64,000 nucleotides of DNA from assembly GCF_000617845.2 (NCBI RefSeq), contig NZ_DF820426.1, positions 620,001 through 684,000 of the forward strand, written 5' to 3'. A program made the position numbers and the translations under genes. This DNA is from Bradyrhizobium sp. DOA9. Lineage in GTDB: Bacteria; Pseudomonadota; Alphaproteobacteria; Rhizobiales; Xanthobacteraceae. The notes below the pieces were generated by a model that did no database searches, had not been told where the DNA came from, and saw only the letters and a program-made list of their open reading frames with translations. Positions 54,481 to 63,124 of the stretch are shown piece by piece (the stretch's first letter is position 1; every line of letters starts with the position of its first letter).

Positions 54481-55017
54481 CTAGCCTTTGATCAAGCCGT
54501 TGTGACTCTGCCGGAGCAGGATTAATCGCTGCAGCTCCAGTTGCAGAAGCGCGGCCCCTTCACGTGACACCAAATCGTCTGGCGCGGCTGATAGCGTATC
54601 AGCCAAACGCTCGAGAAGAAGGCCGTGTTGCTCTGGACGCAGAACAGAATGACGTAAGCGCGGTGTCACGAAGGTGAGCAGACTATGCACGAGATTTGGC
54701 TCATTAAGCCAAGCGAGTTCCGAACCTGGCTCGATCTGACCTGGCGGGGCGCGCGCCTCGTCGAGATTGACGCGCGAAACTGCATCGATCGAACTGAGCT
54801 TGAGCGCGCTCTCGATCGTGGCGTCCACCAACGGATCCAGCACGTCGCTGTGACGAGAAATTGAGGTGTGGCTCTTATTATCATTGCCACGCGTCCGATC
54901 AATCCCGATGGACTTGCCTCGAGAACTAACGGGCGTGATGGCAGATGCATGATGATCGACGTTTGGCTCCTGAAAAGAGGTGCCAGGCATGACGGGATTC
55001 GGGGGCAGCCTAGTCAT
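54481..55017 (-). CDS. T3SS operon protein, SctX-like candidate
   Basis: 178 residues, no named domain seen. The N-terminal ~60 residues are polar and Ser/Asn/Asp-rich (ITPVSSRGKSIGIDRTRGND), suggesting disorder. The C-terminal ~100 residues are helical (LLTFVTPRLRHSVLRPEQHG; GAALLQLELQRLILLRQSHN). A disordered N-terminus, helical C-terminus and place before a TPR gene and sctV are the properties of YscX, though YscX is shorter (~120 residues). It may also be a rhizobium-specific gene. Confidence 0.5.
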   Translation of the reverse strand: MTRLPPNPVMPGTSFQEPNVDHHASAITPVSSRGKSIGIDRTRGNDNKSHTSISRHSDVLDPLVDATIESALKLSSIDAVSRVNLDEARAPPGQIEPGSELAWLNEPNLVHSLLTFVTPRLRHSVLRPEQHGLLLERLADTLSAAPDDLVSREGAALLQLELQRLILLRQSHNGLIKG

Positions 55018-55050
55018 GGTACTTTGCTTCCTTACCTGCGGCCTAAAACG

Positions 55051-55941
55051 CTAATAGGGTAGGGTGGCAAGCCGACCATCCCGGCTCAGCAAAACACGCC
55101 CTTCCTCAATCCCGCAGACGGTCCATCCATTGCCCAAGAGCGCGCCGACAAAATACTTTTGACCAGCAACGACAATATAGGGTTCGCTCCCGCGCCAAAC
55201 AGCTTGGACCTCAATTGCTGGGGGCATCTTCTCAACCTTGATGGCGACCGCATTGACAAGCGTATAAGCGCCATTGCTATTTTGATCAAACCGCTGCTGG
55301 ACGTCTCGCCATGTGGCGAGCGAGGCGGGCGTAACGGTGCCGTCGGCGGTGACAACGCCCGCCCCAGAGCCGACCTTGATGCCGACAAGGCCCGCTCTGT
55401 CAACTTCCTCTTGCAGCCGCTCGGCAGCTGCATTGGTGGCCAACGCATCAGTAGCGTTGAGCGCCAGCGTGGGTGCAATGGTCGTAGCAGGGGACGACCG
55501 ACTTGACGCCACGGTGGTGTCGGCCTGGACAAAACTGGATGAGACTGCGCCAACCGCGGCAGAGCTGATCAGGACAAAAGTGAGAACGGCGAGCGATATA
55601 CGCCGGCGGTCGATGGAGCCAGCTTGTTTGTAGTCCTCCATCGTCCAGCGAATGGACATCACCCCGGCATGCAACACGACAGGAAGAGGGACAACAATGG
55701 GCTCATTCGCTAAAACAGTCTCGTGCCCCTCGATCCTGACGTCCCTCGCGAGGGCCTCGATCTCGATTGAATTGGAATGCGGGGTGACACGGAGATGCTG
55801 CGGTTCAAGGCCTTGTTCGACGAAGATTAGGTCTGCATCGAGGCTGCTGCCAATCAGACACGATCCGATCCCCACTTTACTTGTCAGCCCAGAATAACCC
55901 CCCGACAGCACTTCGAAATGCAGGAACTTTGGTTCACTCAC
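55051..55941 (-). CDS. T3SS inner-membrane ring protein SctD
   Basis: 296 residues. The N-terminal ~100 residues form a degenerate forkhead-associated fold (HFEVLSGGYSGLTSKVGIGS; SLDADLIFVEQGLEPQHLRV) as in YscD/PrgH cytoplasmic domains. One membrane helix follows (RISLAVLTFVLISSAAVGAV, about residue 120). A periplasmic part then ends in small ring-building folds (GWTVCGIEEGRVLLSRDGRL). It builds the outer part of the inner-membrane ring. It is shorter than YscD. It is separated from nopA by a strong hairpin. Confidence 0.8.
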   Translation of the reverse strand: MSEPKFLHFEVLSGGYSGLTSKVGIGSCLIGSSLDADLIFVEQGLEPQHLRVTPHSNSIEIEALARDVRIEGHETVLANEPIVVPLPVVLHAGVMSIRWTMEDYKQAGSIDRRRISLAVLTFVLISSAAVGAVSSSFVQADTTVASSRSSPATTIAPTLALNATDALATNAAAERLQEEVDRAGLVGIKVGSGAGVVTADGTVTPASLATWRDVQQRFDQNSNGAYTLVNAVAIKVEKMPPAIEVQAVWRGSEPYIVVAGQKYFVGALLGNGWTVCGIEEGRVLLSRDGRLATLPY

Positions 55942-55961
55942 GGTCAGCTTCCTGAACAGCG

Positions 55962-55995
55962 AACGGGACCGTACGGCAAAACCGTACGGCCCGTT
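55962..55995. terminator. near-perfect 14-base hairpin between nopA and sctD
   Basis: The left arm AACGGGACCGTACGG and the right arm CCGTACGGCCCGTT pair with one bulged base around a 5-base loop. There is no U-run on the minus strand after it. It could attenuate read-through or protect the 3' end of a short nopC-nopA transcript, so that needle protein exceeds ring protein. Confidence 0.55.
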
Positions 55996-56052
55996 GCGAC
56001 TTCACAGACTAAGCAGCCAGGGAAGTGGGGCGGCGATGTCGCCCCTCATCCC

Positions 56053-56286
56053 TTACTGCACCCGCTCATCGGCCGCTTTTTTGACAGTCGACAGCTCGGT
56101 CGAGACGACGCGAAGTTCCACATCCCTCTCAGCAGCCTTTGTGCTGGTCAAAGTCAGAGCGGCGATTTGCCGTTGGAATGCAGCCTCTCCAGCAGCTTCA
56201 GCAGCCGCGGAACCTGCTGCAGCAGCAGCGGTGCCAGCTGCCCCACCTGCAGTTGAGGTATGAGACGCACCAACATTCTTAGACAT
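56053..56286 (-). CDS. nopA: nodulation outer protein NopA (T3SS pilus/needle subunit)
   Basis: 77 residues from the ATG at 56286 (MSKNVGASHTSTAGGAAGTA). The Ala/Gly-rich first half and the helical second half (AFQRQIAALTLTSTKAAERD, VELRVVSTELSTVKKAADER) are typical of NopA, the main subunit of the rhizobial T3SS surface appendage. It has no Sec signal because the protein leaves by the injectisome itself. It follows nopC by about 70 bases under the tts box at 56719-56738. Confidence 0.9.
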   Translation of the reverse strand: MSKNVGASHTSTAGGAAGTAAAAAGSAAAEAAGEAAFQRQIAALTLTSTKAAERDVELRVVSTELSTVKKAADERVQ

Positions 56287-56357
56287 ACTATTCTCCTGTG
56301 TGCTCAATTTCGCCGCCACATGCGGCTCCTATTTCCTAACGTCGCAACATGCGGGCG

Positions 56358-56654
56358 TCAGGAATCCTCCTCTGTCTCGGCCATGACATCGTCGAAATGG
56401 CTCATTGCACTATTCGCAAATTGGAGAGCAACGGCTCCCAAAGCGACGTTGAACGCTTGCTGCATAGCGGCTTCATGCGAGTTACCGCCCGGAGTGGACG
56501 CGCCGCCGTTTGCGGGAATGTTTGCATCAGGCGATCGGCCATGATCCTCGCGCTCGCCAGGCTTGTGAGATCCATTTTTGCCGCCGCTGTTGCCGCCACC
56601 CGCATGGAGGTCAGCATCACCGTGCCTAGCGGCGCTAGAACTCGTAACGCGCAT
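56358..56654 (-). CDS. nopC: nodulation outer protein NopC (T3SS secreted protein)
   Basis: 98 residues starting MRVTSSSAARHGDADLHAGG. It has a Gly/His/Asn-rich N-terminal half and a helical C-terminal part (AAMQQAFNVALGAVALQFAN). Size, position between the tts box and nopA, and composition agree with NopC, described as a small secreted protein and effector in Sinorhizobium fredii. It has the first start codon after the tts box. Confidence 0.75.
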   Translation of the reverse strand: MRVTSSSAARHGDADLHAGGGNSGGKNGSHKPGEREDHGRSPDANIPANGGASTPGGNSHEAAMQQAFNVALGAVALQFANSAMSHFDDVMAETEEDS

Positions 56655-56718
56655 CGGGTTCTCCTATGTCAATGCGATGTGTCAATGGAGGCAGTATCCA
56701 CCTTCCACTCTGCAAGTA

Positions 56719-56738
56719 TTAGCTTTCGACAAGCTGAC
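56719..56738 (-). promoter_or_regulatory. tts box upstream of nopC-nopA
   Basis: The minus strand reads GTCAGCTTGTCGAAAGCTAA, a near-perfect first part of the tts box bound by TtsI. It lies about 65 bases before the nopC start. Genistein/flavonoid induction through NodD and TtsI would follow from what is known of these promoters. Confidence 0.85.
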
Positions 56739-56739
56739 G

Positions 56740-57550
56740 AGTCGTAGAAACAATGAGCCGATGGCGGATCGTCATTGAACTTTTTCACCAGCAGACCGCA
56801 TTTGAAAGGTTCCCGGCGAAAGCGGGAGATTAGATGGTTAAGACAAACAATTGTTTGTGGAGCTTGATCGGGTGAGCACGTTGCTCATCGCTTCGAAAGC
56901 GTTCAATTGCTGAAATACCAAAGCCGGAACTAAGAAAGTCGCTTTGGGCTCGACGTGTTGCAATCTCGGGCTTCTTGCGATGCCTCCGAGCTCTTTCGAC
57001 AATTTGCTTCCGGTCGGGTAATACGGCGCGGAGCTTGAACTCGTCGGGAGCGAGGCCGAAAGCCAGAGTGACTGCCGATTCGCGCCCAGAGCGGTCCATC
57101 GGACCTGGCGGGCCCATGGCAGATCCGTCAATCGCGGCCCACTTTCACGGAGACCGAGCAGGAGCCTGTTGCTCGAGAAAGAGCCCTTTGGCTCCTACCG
57201 CTCTGGACCAATAGACCAATGTGCTCTCGATCCTTGCGCAACCGGCAGGCTCGGCGGCTGTCGCCGGTCTGTCGGGTATTGTTACTGCATCGCGGTGTTG
57301 ACAGGCGCCGCATGCAGTCAATGGAACTTCACAGCGGTAGACTGGGGTTTGAGGTCGGAGTCGAACGACCGAGTGCGGCCAACATCGTTTGTGCGCAATG
57401 AAGAGCCGAAATAAGTTCCTCGGATTCGGGGCAGTCTCAAGAATGCTGGTGGAGCTTGCGCGACCTACTGCTCGGCAGAGAGGCCCAACCGCGCGGAGGT
57501 CGCGCAAGCTCAGTTTCCAGCGTGATCCTGAGAGGAACGCGTCGCTCCTC
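56740..57550. other. 811-base stretch between nopC promoter and nopX end
   Basis: Overlapping short minus-strand frames at 56830-57131 look like shifted pieces of one former gene but match nothing I know. The part 57130-57440 is without assignment. A hairpin at 57452-57511 follows nopX. Confidence 0.4.
57452..57511. terminator. 15-base inverted repeat downstream of nopX
   Basis: GAGCTTGCGCGACCT (57452-57466) and AGGTCGCGCAAGCTC (57497-57511) are perfect inverted copies with a 30-base loop, starting 40 bases after the nopX stop. It could be a transcription end or mRNA stabiliser for nopX. Confidence 0.5.
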
Positions 57551-59350
57551 CTAGGCGTCAGCACCTGCAGCTTGTAAGCGCTCGGACTCGATGCGGGCCT
57601 TCAGGTTATTCAAATAATCCTCCGCGTAGGACTCGGCCACCGAAACCGGCAGGTTGATGCCGGCCGTCGCTGCTTCTTGAATTGCCTGCTTCACCAAGCC
57701 TTCTCGCATTGCTAATTTGATCTCAGGACCGGCGATGCAACCCACCGCCTGTGCCGCAAGACTCAGCCCGCCTTCTTCCAGCGCTTGCTTTAGGTTGCCG
57801 CCACTGATGGCAGTGTGAAGAAGATTTGCAGCTTGCGCCTCGGCTTCGAGCACCATTGACGCCAGATCGGCCAATTCACCCAAACCTGGAATGAAGCCAA
57901 GCACACCGACTGCTGTCGCGGCCCAGTCCAATACTTTAGAGCCAACTTTGAGCACGTCATTAAGTGCGTGCATGAAGGCGCCTCCGTTCTTTTTGGGAGA
58001 CTTGATGTCGGGTTGGTCTGCCACGCCCATCGTCATGTCCGCGACCGCGTCCTGCTCGGCAGGCGTTCGGACGGCATGCGTCTTCACTTGGTGGACGGTG
58101 CGGTTCGCACCCGACATGTTGTTGAAGAACTGGTTGAAGTCGCTGTTGCTGATGTTGCCGGAATCGACCGTATGCCCGCCGCCGAAGTCGAAGAACTTAT
58201 GGTGCGTTTTGTAGCCCGTAATCGCGTTGTTCATCAACCCGAACAACACAGGATCGGAGAGCAGCTGGGAGGCCGCCTTTCGCACCTCAGGCGTGAGGCT
58301 CTTATCATCGACCATGCTCGCCAGCTTTTGCCGGGTCAGATCGCCGTTCCCGAAGAACGCGCTTTGCCTTTTATTGATCGTATTGAGCGTATCGAGCTCG
58401 GCGTGCGTGAGACTCATCGATGATGAAGCAATCTGCAGGAAGTCCTCTTTGTGGACCTTGTCTATCGAGCCACCATACAACTGCTTCCATTCATCCGGGT
58501 GATTGAGGAAGTATTGAGCGGCCGCGAGGACCTGTGGCGGGCATTTGCCGGTTTCGGCTTCGCCATCGACGATCCGCTTGAAATCCGCAAGGCTCAGGTT
58601 CTTAGGCAGGTTGTCGGAATACCGATAGAGCTCGCGCAATGCATCGGTCTGGGTCATAACCGATGGCTCGCCATTGCCGGTGCCGTCGGAAGGGATGTAG
58701 TTTTGCGTATAGCTCTTTGCCCGCTGCTCCTGGAACGCACCAACCTGAGGGTGGTGATCGGAGAAGCCGGAGAGATCACCTGCTTTAATCTTCCCGCCGC
58801 AGCAGCCGTCACCTTGCGAGCCTATCGCATAGAAGAGCTCTGGGTCCTGTTGCAGAGCCTCGATCGCGGCTTTTAGATCCGGTGGTGTGGAGGGATCGTT
58901 GGCCAACTCTCCAAGAGATTTCCAATCCAGCGGGCATTTGTCTTTGTGTCGGTTCAGCACCGACACAATCTGCAGCTCGGCGTCAGTCAACGTGCCGCTG
59001 TTCCACGTGATCCTGGAGCTTTGTACGGGTGCCTCTGCAATCTTCGGTGCGCTCGCAGCGGAGGAGGACTCCATGGAGGATGGCTCTGGCGCCTGCTGAC
59101 ATGCGTCCAGTGCGGCCTTGATCTCCGGCGGGAGGATGTTCCGCACCTCCTGCGAGAGTTCCTCCGTCAGCTGCTTCGCTGAGTCTGCAGCCGCCGGATC
59201 CTGCGGTGTGGAATGGTCATCGACCTTGTCTTTCAACGAGAAACTAGCCAGCATCGCCTCGAAATTTGAAAGATCCCGCGCCGATGAGGGCTCCGGCGCC
59301 AACCCGGACAAAGTGGAGCTGGCGGTTAGCGACAGGTTGTTGACTGACAT
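57551..59350 (-). CDS. nopX: nodulation outer protein NopX/NolX (T3SS translocon)
   Basis: 599 residues from the ATG at 59350 (MSVNNLSLTASSTLSGLAPE), in line with the ~596-residue NopX of NGR234; the frame stays open to 59581 but that part covers the tts box. The N-terminal ~130 residues are Ser/Pro-rich. Repeated EF-hand/calmodulin-like helical segments follow (LTDAELQIVSVLNRHKDKCP; LTHAELDTLNTINKRQSAFF). A hydrophobic region VLDWAATAVGVLGFIPGLGE near 500 may insert into the host membrane. NopX is secreted and forms the pore for effectors. It has its own tts box at 59557-59576. Confidence 0.93.
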   Translation of the reverse strand: MSVNNLSLTASSTLSGLAPEPSSARDLSNFEAMLASFSLKDKVDDHSTPQDPAAADSAKQLTEELSQEVRNILPPEIKAALDACQQAPEPSSMESSSAASAPKIAEAPVQSSRITWNSGTLTDAELQIVSVLNRHKDKCPLDWKSLGELANDPSTPPDLKAAIEALQQDPELFYAIGSQGDGCCGGKIKAGDLSGFSDHHPQVGAFQEQRAKSYTQNYIPSDGTGNGEPSVMTQTDALRELYRYSDNLPKNLSLADFKRIVDGEAETGKCPPQVLAAAQYFLNHPDEWKQLYGGSIDKVHKEDFLQIASSSMSLTHAELDTLNTINKRQSAFFGNGDLTRQKLASMVDDKSLTPEVRKAASQLLSDPVLFGLMNNAITGYKTHHKFFDFGGGHTVDSGNISNSDFNQFFNNMSGANRTVHQVKTHAVRTPAEQDAVADMTMGVADQPDIKSPKKNGGAFMHALNDVLKVGSKVLDWAATAVGVLGFIPGLGELADLASMVLEAEAQAANLLHTAISGGNLKQALEEGGLSLAAQAVGCIAGPEIKLAMREGLVKQAIQEAATAGINLPVSVAESYAEDYLNNLKARIESERLQAAGADA

Positions 59351-59556
59351 TATACGTCCTCTGATTTGAGATCGCACCACAAGCCGGTCATGTGGCGCAG
59401 CCCGAGAATCGCGACGAACAACGAGCAATAAATATTGATAGGATTTGATGGCTCCTACCACTTGCTTCCGATTGCTCAGTGCGCCCCAGCGCTCAGTTCC
59501 GCTACAATCTATAGGCACATCGCCGTCTAGATATTCACGCCGTATGGTAGGTTCGA

Positions 59557-59576
59557 TTAGCTTTCCAAAAGCTGAC
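59557..59576 (-). promoter_or_regulatory. tts box upstream of nopX
   Basis: The minus strand reads GTCAGCTTTTGGAAAGCTAA, differing from the nopC box at two internal bases. It lies about 205 bases before the nopX start. Confidence 0.82.
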
Positions 59577-59993
59577 GGCACTCAGAGGTTTCATAACGAG
59601 GCGCGAAATGAAAGTGTGAAAGGCGATGATGGTTCTTGATATCGGAATCGGCTTGCCTGTTTGGTTTCGATCGCTCACCTCCACGCCAACTAGCTCAAAT
59701 CAATGCATCCGAGTCTGCCGCTCTGCGAATGGTCCCGTGCGCTGATTCCTGCAACAACGTCGCAGGTCTCGCAGCATCTGATGGTGAAATCACTCACACT
59801 TAGCGACCTCGCGCCTGTCCAACGAGAGTGTTGGCGCCTGCCCCGATGAGCCCAGAATGATCGTATGAGATTGACTGGCGTGGATGCTCGAAAGAGTCCC
59901 GCGGTATTGTGCGGACCATGTTGCCCCGAGCGGATCGAAGCTCAGCTGCGCCTGGCATTCTTTATGTCATCGTGCTTATCCGCTTGGCGAGTG

Positions 59994-60524
59994 TTAGGAT
60001 GGGTTGAGACGAATAAAACCTTCTTCTTGCCATTCCACCCTGCGAGGCACACCCAGGTTGGAGGACGTGGTTGTCCGGGCAGCCCTAGTCGGTATGAGGT
60101 CGCGGCCTCTTAGCAGTTCGATCTGAGCAGGCGTAGCGGTTTGGCCTGTGAAGACCCACTCGTCCCTGGCGCGACGGCCGTTCGCCATGGCAGCCTCCTC
60201 AAGTTCCGGCGGAGCAACCCCTGCGGGCAACGCGAGCTCCGCTGGAGACCGCCCAGCGTGAGGTGACCCGGATCTTGCCAAACAAGGCATTGCCGAAATC
60301 GGAGGCGCCCACGCGGTGCTGAGCGATCGGCTGTTGCGAACTGGTCCGCTCGCCGCCGCTCAATGATGGCTCGACAACCGATGATCTGCCTCCGAGGTCC
60401 TGCCAAATTCGTCCCGGCTGTATTCGGATAATTTTATGCAATGCGGCTCTCTCGGACTGGCGGGCGACGAGGACGAGTGGGACGCTGGGCTGTTGTCCGC
60501 CGGGCTTAGCGCGTTGAAGTCCAT
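59994..60524 (-). pseudogene. tts-box-controlled reading frame interrupted by TGA
   Basis: An ATG at 60524 behind GGGAGGAACAGG begins MDFNALSPADNSPASHSSSS, a Ser/Pro-rich start typical of type III effectors. After 54 codons an in-frame TGA (60362-60360) stops it. The same frame is then open for 121 more codons (RDEWVFTGQTATPAQIELLR; GRDLIPTRAARTTTSSNLG) to a TAA at 59994. I do not recognise the family. The tts box at 60761-60780 points at it. It is either a dead effector gene or a very short one. Confidence 0.5.
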
Positions 60525-60760
60525 CCTGTTCCTCCCTTTGGACAACGGAAGGACTTTCATTCTTATGCGACGAACCTCATTTACATAGCAGAGTTCGTCG
60601 AGTTGTTCAAAAGCTCGCACGAGGCGTTAAAGCGGCAAAGCACGGTCACCGATGCTGCTGGCCAGGACTCTGGTTCGCATCCGTGGCTCCGGCCGGAACG
60701 CTTATTGCGCCGCCGTGCGGCATCGGCCATCTACATATCCGCGCGCTGACAATGGCAGCA

Positions 60761-60780
60761 GTCGCTTTCGAAAAGCTGAC
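60761..60780 (-). promoter_or_regulatory. tts box upstream of interrupted frame
   Basis: The minus strand reads GTCAGCTTTTCGAAAGCGAC, matching the other two boxes except at the last bases. It lies just beyond the 3' end of nolW, about 240 bases ahead of the ATG at 60524. Confidence 0.8.
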
Positions 60781-60835
60781 AGAGGGCATAAACAGACGCA
60801 TTGCACTTCTTCGTAGGCGATCTGTTGTCATCAGG

Positions 60836-61537
60836 TCATTTCTTACCTGCATCGGGTATGTGGACCATGCCATCTTGATGTGGTGCCTCCGGCGAAGGAG
60901 CGTCATTCGGTCGTCCTTCGCGAACGACCACGCTGGAGGATCCCCGAAACAGCATCAAAACCGACTCGTGCGGTGGCTTTTCGTCACCGCTCGAGTTTCG
61001 CCGTGCCTGTGCCTCCGCCGCAAGTCCTTTGAGTGTTTGCTCCACAAGCGCGACAAAACGGGGTGGACCAGAGGCGAAGACGAGGCCATCTCCCGGTACG
61101 GCTCTTACGATGTAACGCTCGTCGGAGATTTTGAGCGCATCGAGCGCCGCCTTGAACGCATCAAAGCTGATTGGACTTAAGACCAAAATGCGGCTTTGCG
61201 CCTCATGCGCGTCGGATACATAGAGCACCAGCCCATCGTAATACCATTGAAGATTGTGGAGATTGATCAACCGTTCGAGGAACTCTCGCGGTGGGAGATC
61301 GGACATTCGCCCGCGAATCCGCCCCTTCACCCCGGTGCTGACATTGACTCTGATATTTAGGTTGTTGCCGAATTCCTGCAGTGCGGCCGCGAGGTCCTGA
61401 TCCAAAACCGTGTAACTATAAGGCGTCGACGGCAGCGCCAGGGGAGCGCCGAGCGCCTCGACGGCGGCCAAGCAAATGAAAACACCAGCATGGACAAGTT
61501 TCTTCAAGATGTGCCGCCTTGTAGATGGAATGAGCAT
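60836..61537 (-). CDS. nolW: T3SS secretin N-terminal protein NolW/RhcC1
   Basis: 233 residues from the ATG at 61537 (MLIPSTRRHILKKLVHAGVF). A signal peptide ends near EALGAPL. The N0-like domain YSYTVLDQDLAAALQEFGNN is followed by an N1 domain (FLERLINLHNLQWYYDGLVL; YIVRAVPGDGLVFASGPPRF). In rhizobia the outer-membrane secretin is split: this is the N-terminal half (RhcC1), and the pore-forming half (RhcC2) is encoded elsewhere and is not in this window. It is divergent from nopB, with ~180 bases between them holding a tts box for the other side. Confidence 0.92.
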   Translation of the reverse strand: MLIPSTRRHILKKLVHAGVFICLAAVEALGAPLALPSTPYSYTVLDQDLAAALQEFGNNLNIRVNVSTGVKGRIRGRMSDLPPREFLERLINLHNLQWYYDGLVLYVSDAHEAQSRILVLSPISFDAFKAALDALKISDERYIVRAVPGDGLVFASGPPRFVALVEQTLKGLAAEAQARRNSSGDEKPPHESVLMLFRGSSSVVVREGRPNDAPSPEAPHQDGMVHIPDAGKK

Positions 61538-61649
61538 TCCTGCTATTTTTACGACTTGAGAACAAGCACTGGAATTCGTCCCAAAATTTGGAAGCCGCGG
61601 CCTCGTCGAAAATTGGAAGCTGACCGTGATCATTAGATGACAGCTGCTC

Positions 61650-61669
61650 GTCAGTTTTTGGTCAGCTTG
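61650..61669 (+). promoter_or_regulatory. tts box upstream of nopB operon
   Basis: GTCAGTTTTTGGTCAGCTTG matches 14 of 20 positions of GTCAGCTTTTCGAAAGCTAA. It is on the plus strand 51 bases before the nopB start, the position expected for TtsI control. Confidence 0.65.
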
Positions 61670-61720
61670 TTTCTCTAAGGTGCCGGCCCGTTCGTGTGAA
61701 CTGATGGCTCACCTCACTAC

Positions 61721-62233
61721 ATGACAGAAATGATTTCCTCCATGTTGTTTGGCATTACGTCGACCCCTGGCAACTACGTCGAGTGTGCCTCCAACGGCTG
61801 TTCGCCGGCACCCGCCCAGTTTGATGAGAGTCTTGCGCAGGCGGCCTCGAACCAAGGTGCCGCCGCTTCTGTAACCGATCGCGCGCCACCTCCATTGCTG
61901 CCGGAAGTGCAGCGTGCAGTCATGTCGCCTAGCCCGCTCGGCGATCGTGTCCTTCAGAGCATTTCTGCTATCCATCAGGGCAGACCATTTCCGTCGGGTG
62001 CAGGAGAGCCTGACCCTACCAAGGATCTCCAGCTTGGGCCGGCAGCGCAACCGGTCTTGCGTGTACAGCAAGTCGAGGTACATCCAGCGGGCCAACCGGA
62101 AGGTGTGGATTCCTTCGATTCGGCGCTGGCGAATCTGCGGGATGTTTACAACGGCGTCATCCAAGTTTCGCTCCTCTCGAAGGGGACAGGTGCTGCCAGT
62201 TCATCTCTGAACAAGCTTCTATCGGCGGGCTGA
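61721..62233 (+). CDS. nopB: nodulation outer protein NopB/NolB
   Basis: 170 residues (MTEMISSMLFGITSTPGNYV). It is Pro/Ala-rich through the middle, with a helical C-terminus ALANLRDVYNGVIQVSLLSK. NopB is secreted through the T3SS and is a component of its surface appendages; the C-terminal helix resembles inner-rod proteins (SctI). It leads the operon nopB-rhcJ-nolU-rhcL and starts 71 bases after the beginning of a tts box. Confidence 0.9.
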   Translation: MTEMISSMLFGITSTPGNYVECASNGCSPAPAQFDESLAQAASNQGAAASVTDRAPPPLLPEVQRAVMSPSPLGDRVLQSISAIHQGRPFPSGAGEPDPTKDLQLGPAAQPVLRVQQVEVHPAGQPEGVDSFDSALANLRDVYNGVIQVSLLSKGTGAASSSLNKLLSAG

Positions 62234-62241
62234 GCGGGCCG

Positions 62242-63105
62242 TTGGTTGTCTTTACGAAAGACAAGATCGGTAACGGCCGTCCCGCAAGAAGGCGGCTTCA
62301 TGCTCTCGTCCTGTTGCCGCTTTTGCTGACCCTCGCCGGTTGCAAAGCTGATCTGTATACCAAAGTTCAAGAGCGCGAAGCCAACGAGATGCTCGGGCTG
62401 CTCCTAAGCAAGGGCGTCGATGCCATCCGTGTTGTCGGTAAGGATGGAACCAGCACAATTCAGGTGGAAGAAAAGCAGCTCGCCTACTCAATCCAGCTTC
62501 TGAATGACCAGGGCTTGCCGCGCCAACCCTTCAAGAGCCTTGGTGAGGTGTTCAAGGGGGCGGGCCTCGTTGCCTCTCCGGTTGAGGAGCGAGCCCGCTA
62601 CGTCTATGCTCTCAGTGAAGAATTGTCGCGCACGATCAACGATATCGATGGGGTTCTCTCCGCTCGTGTTCATGTCGTTCTGCCGAAGAATGATCTTTTG
62701 CGACAGGATGCAACCCCGTCTTCGGCGTCGGTGTTCATTCGATACGCCTCGAACGCGAAGCTCTCAGCCTTGCTGCCGCAGATCAAGATGCTCGTCGCGA
62801 ACAGCATCGAAGGTCTATCATACGACAAGGTGGCGGTCGTGTTCGTACCGGTTGAGCGGGCTCAGCATGAGGTCTCCGTTGTGCCAGCGGCAGCTTCCAC
62901 CGAACCAACCAAGTTCATTGCAACCCACATTGCGATCGGTGCAGGAGGTGGGCTCGCCGCGTTGGGCATGCTATCTTACGTGCTGCTGAGCACACGTGGG
63001 CGACAGCTTCGTCAATCCTGGCTCAAAGTGACAAGTTTCGGCAGAGATGCCAGCAAGCCAGCGGTCCACTCCGCCGGCAAAAAGCTCTCCTCCGATCCGA
63101 AATAG
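62242..63105 (+). CDS. rhcJ: T3SS inner-ring lipoprotein SctJ (NolT)
   Basis: 287 residues, with a TTG at 62242 as the first possible start, eight bases after nopB; no ATG lies near. The lipobox is LLLTLAGCKADLYTKVQER, with Cys at about residue 34. The YscJ/FliF domain shows ANEMLGLLLSKGVDAIRV and VLSARVHVVLPKNDL. A C-terminal membrane helix lies at about 231-253 (AIGAGGGLAALGMLSYVLLS). It forms the inner-membrane ring together with SctD. Confidence 0.95.
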   Translation: MVVFTKDKIGNGRPARRRLHALVLLPLLLTLAGCKADLYTKVQEREANEMLGLLLSKGVDAIRVVGKDGTSTIQVEEKQLAYSIQLLNDQGLPRQPFKSLGEVFKGAGLVASPVEERARYVYALSEELSRTINDIDGVLSARVHVVLPKNDLLRQDATPSSASVFIRYASNAKLSALLPQIKMLVANSIEGLSYDKVAVVFVPVERAQHEVSVVPAAASTEPTKFIATHIAIGAGGGLAALGMLSYVLLSTRGRQLRQSWLKVTSFGRDASKPAVHSAGKKLSSDPK

Positions 63106-63124
63106 CGGCAGCAGGTCCGTATCG

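Noticed and set aside
55940..55962. Plus-strand GTCAGCTTCCTGAACAGC, tts-box-like
   Set aside because: It lies just outside the sctD start and points away from it, with no plus-strand gene following; the second half does not match.
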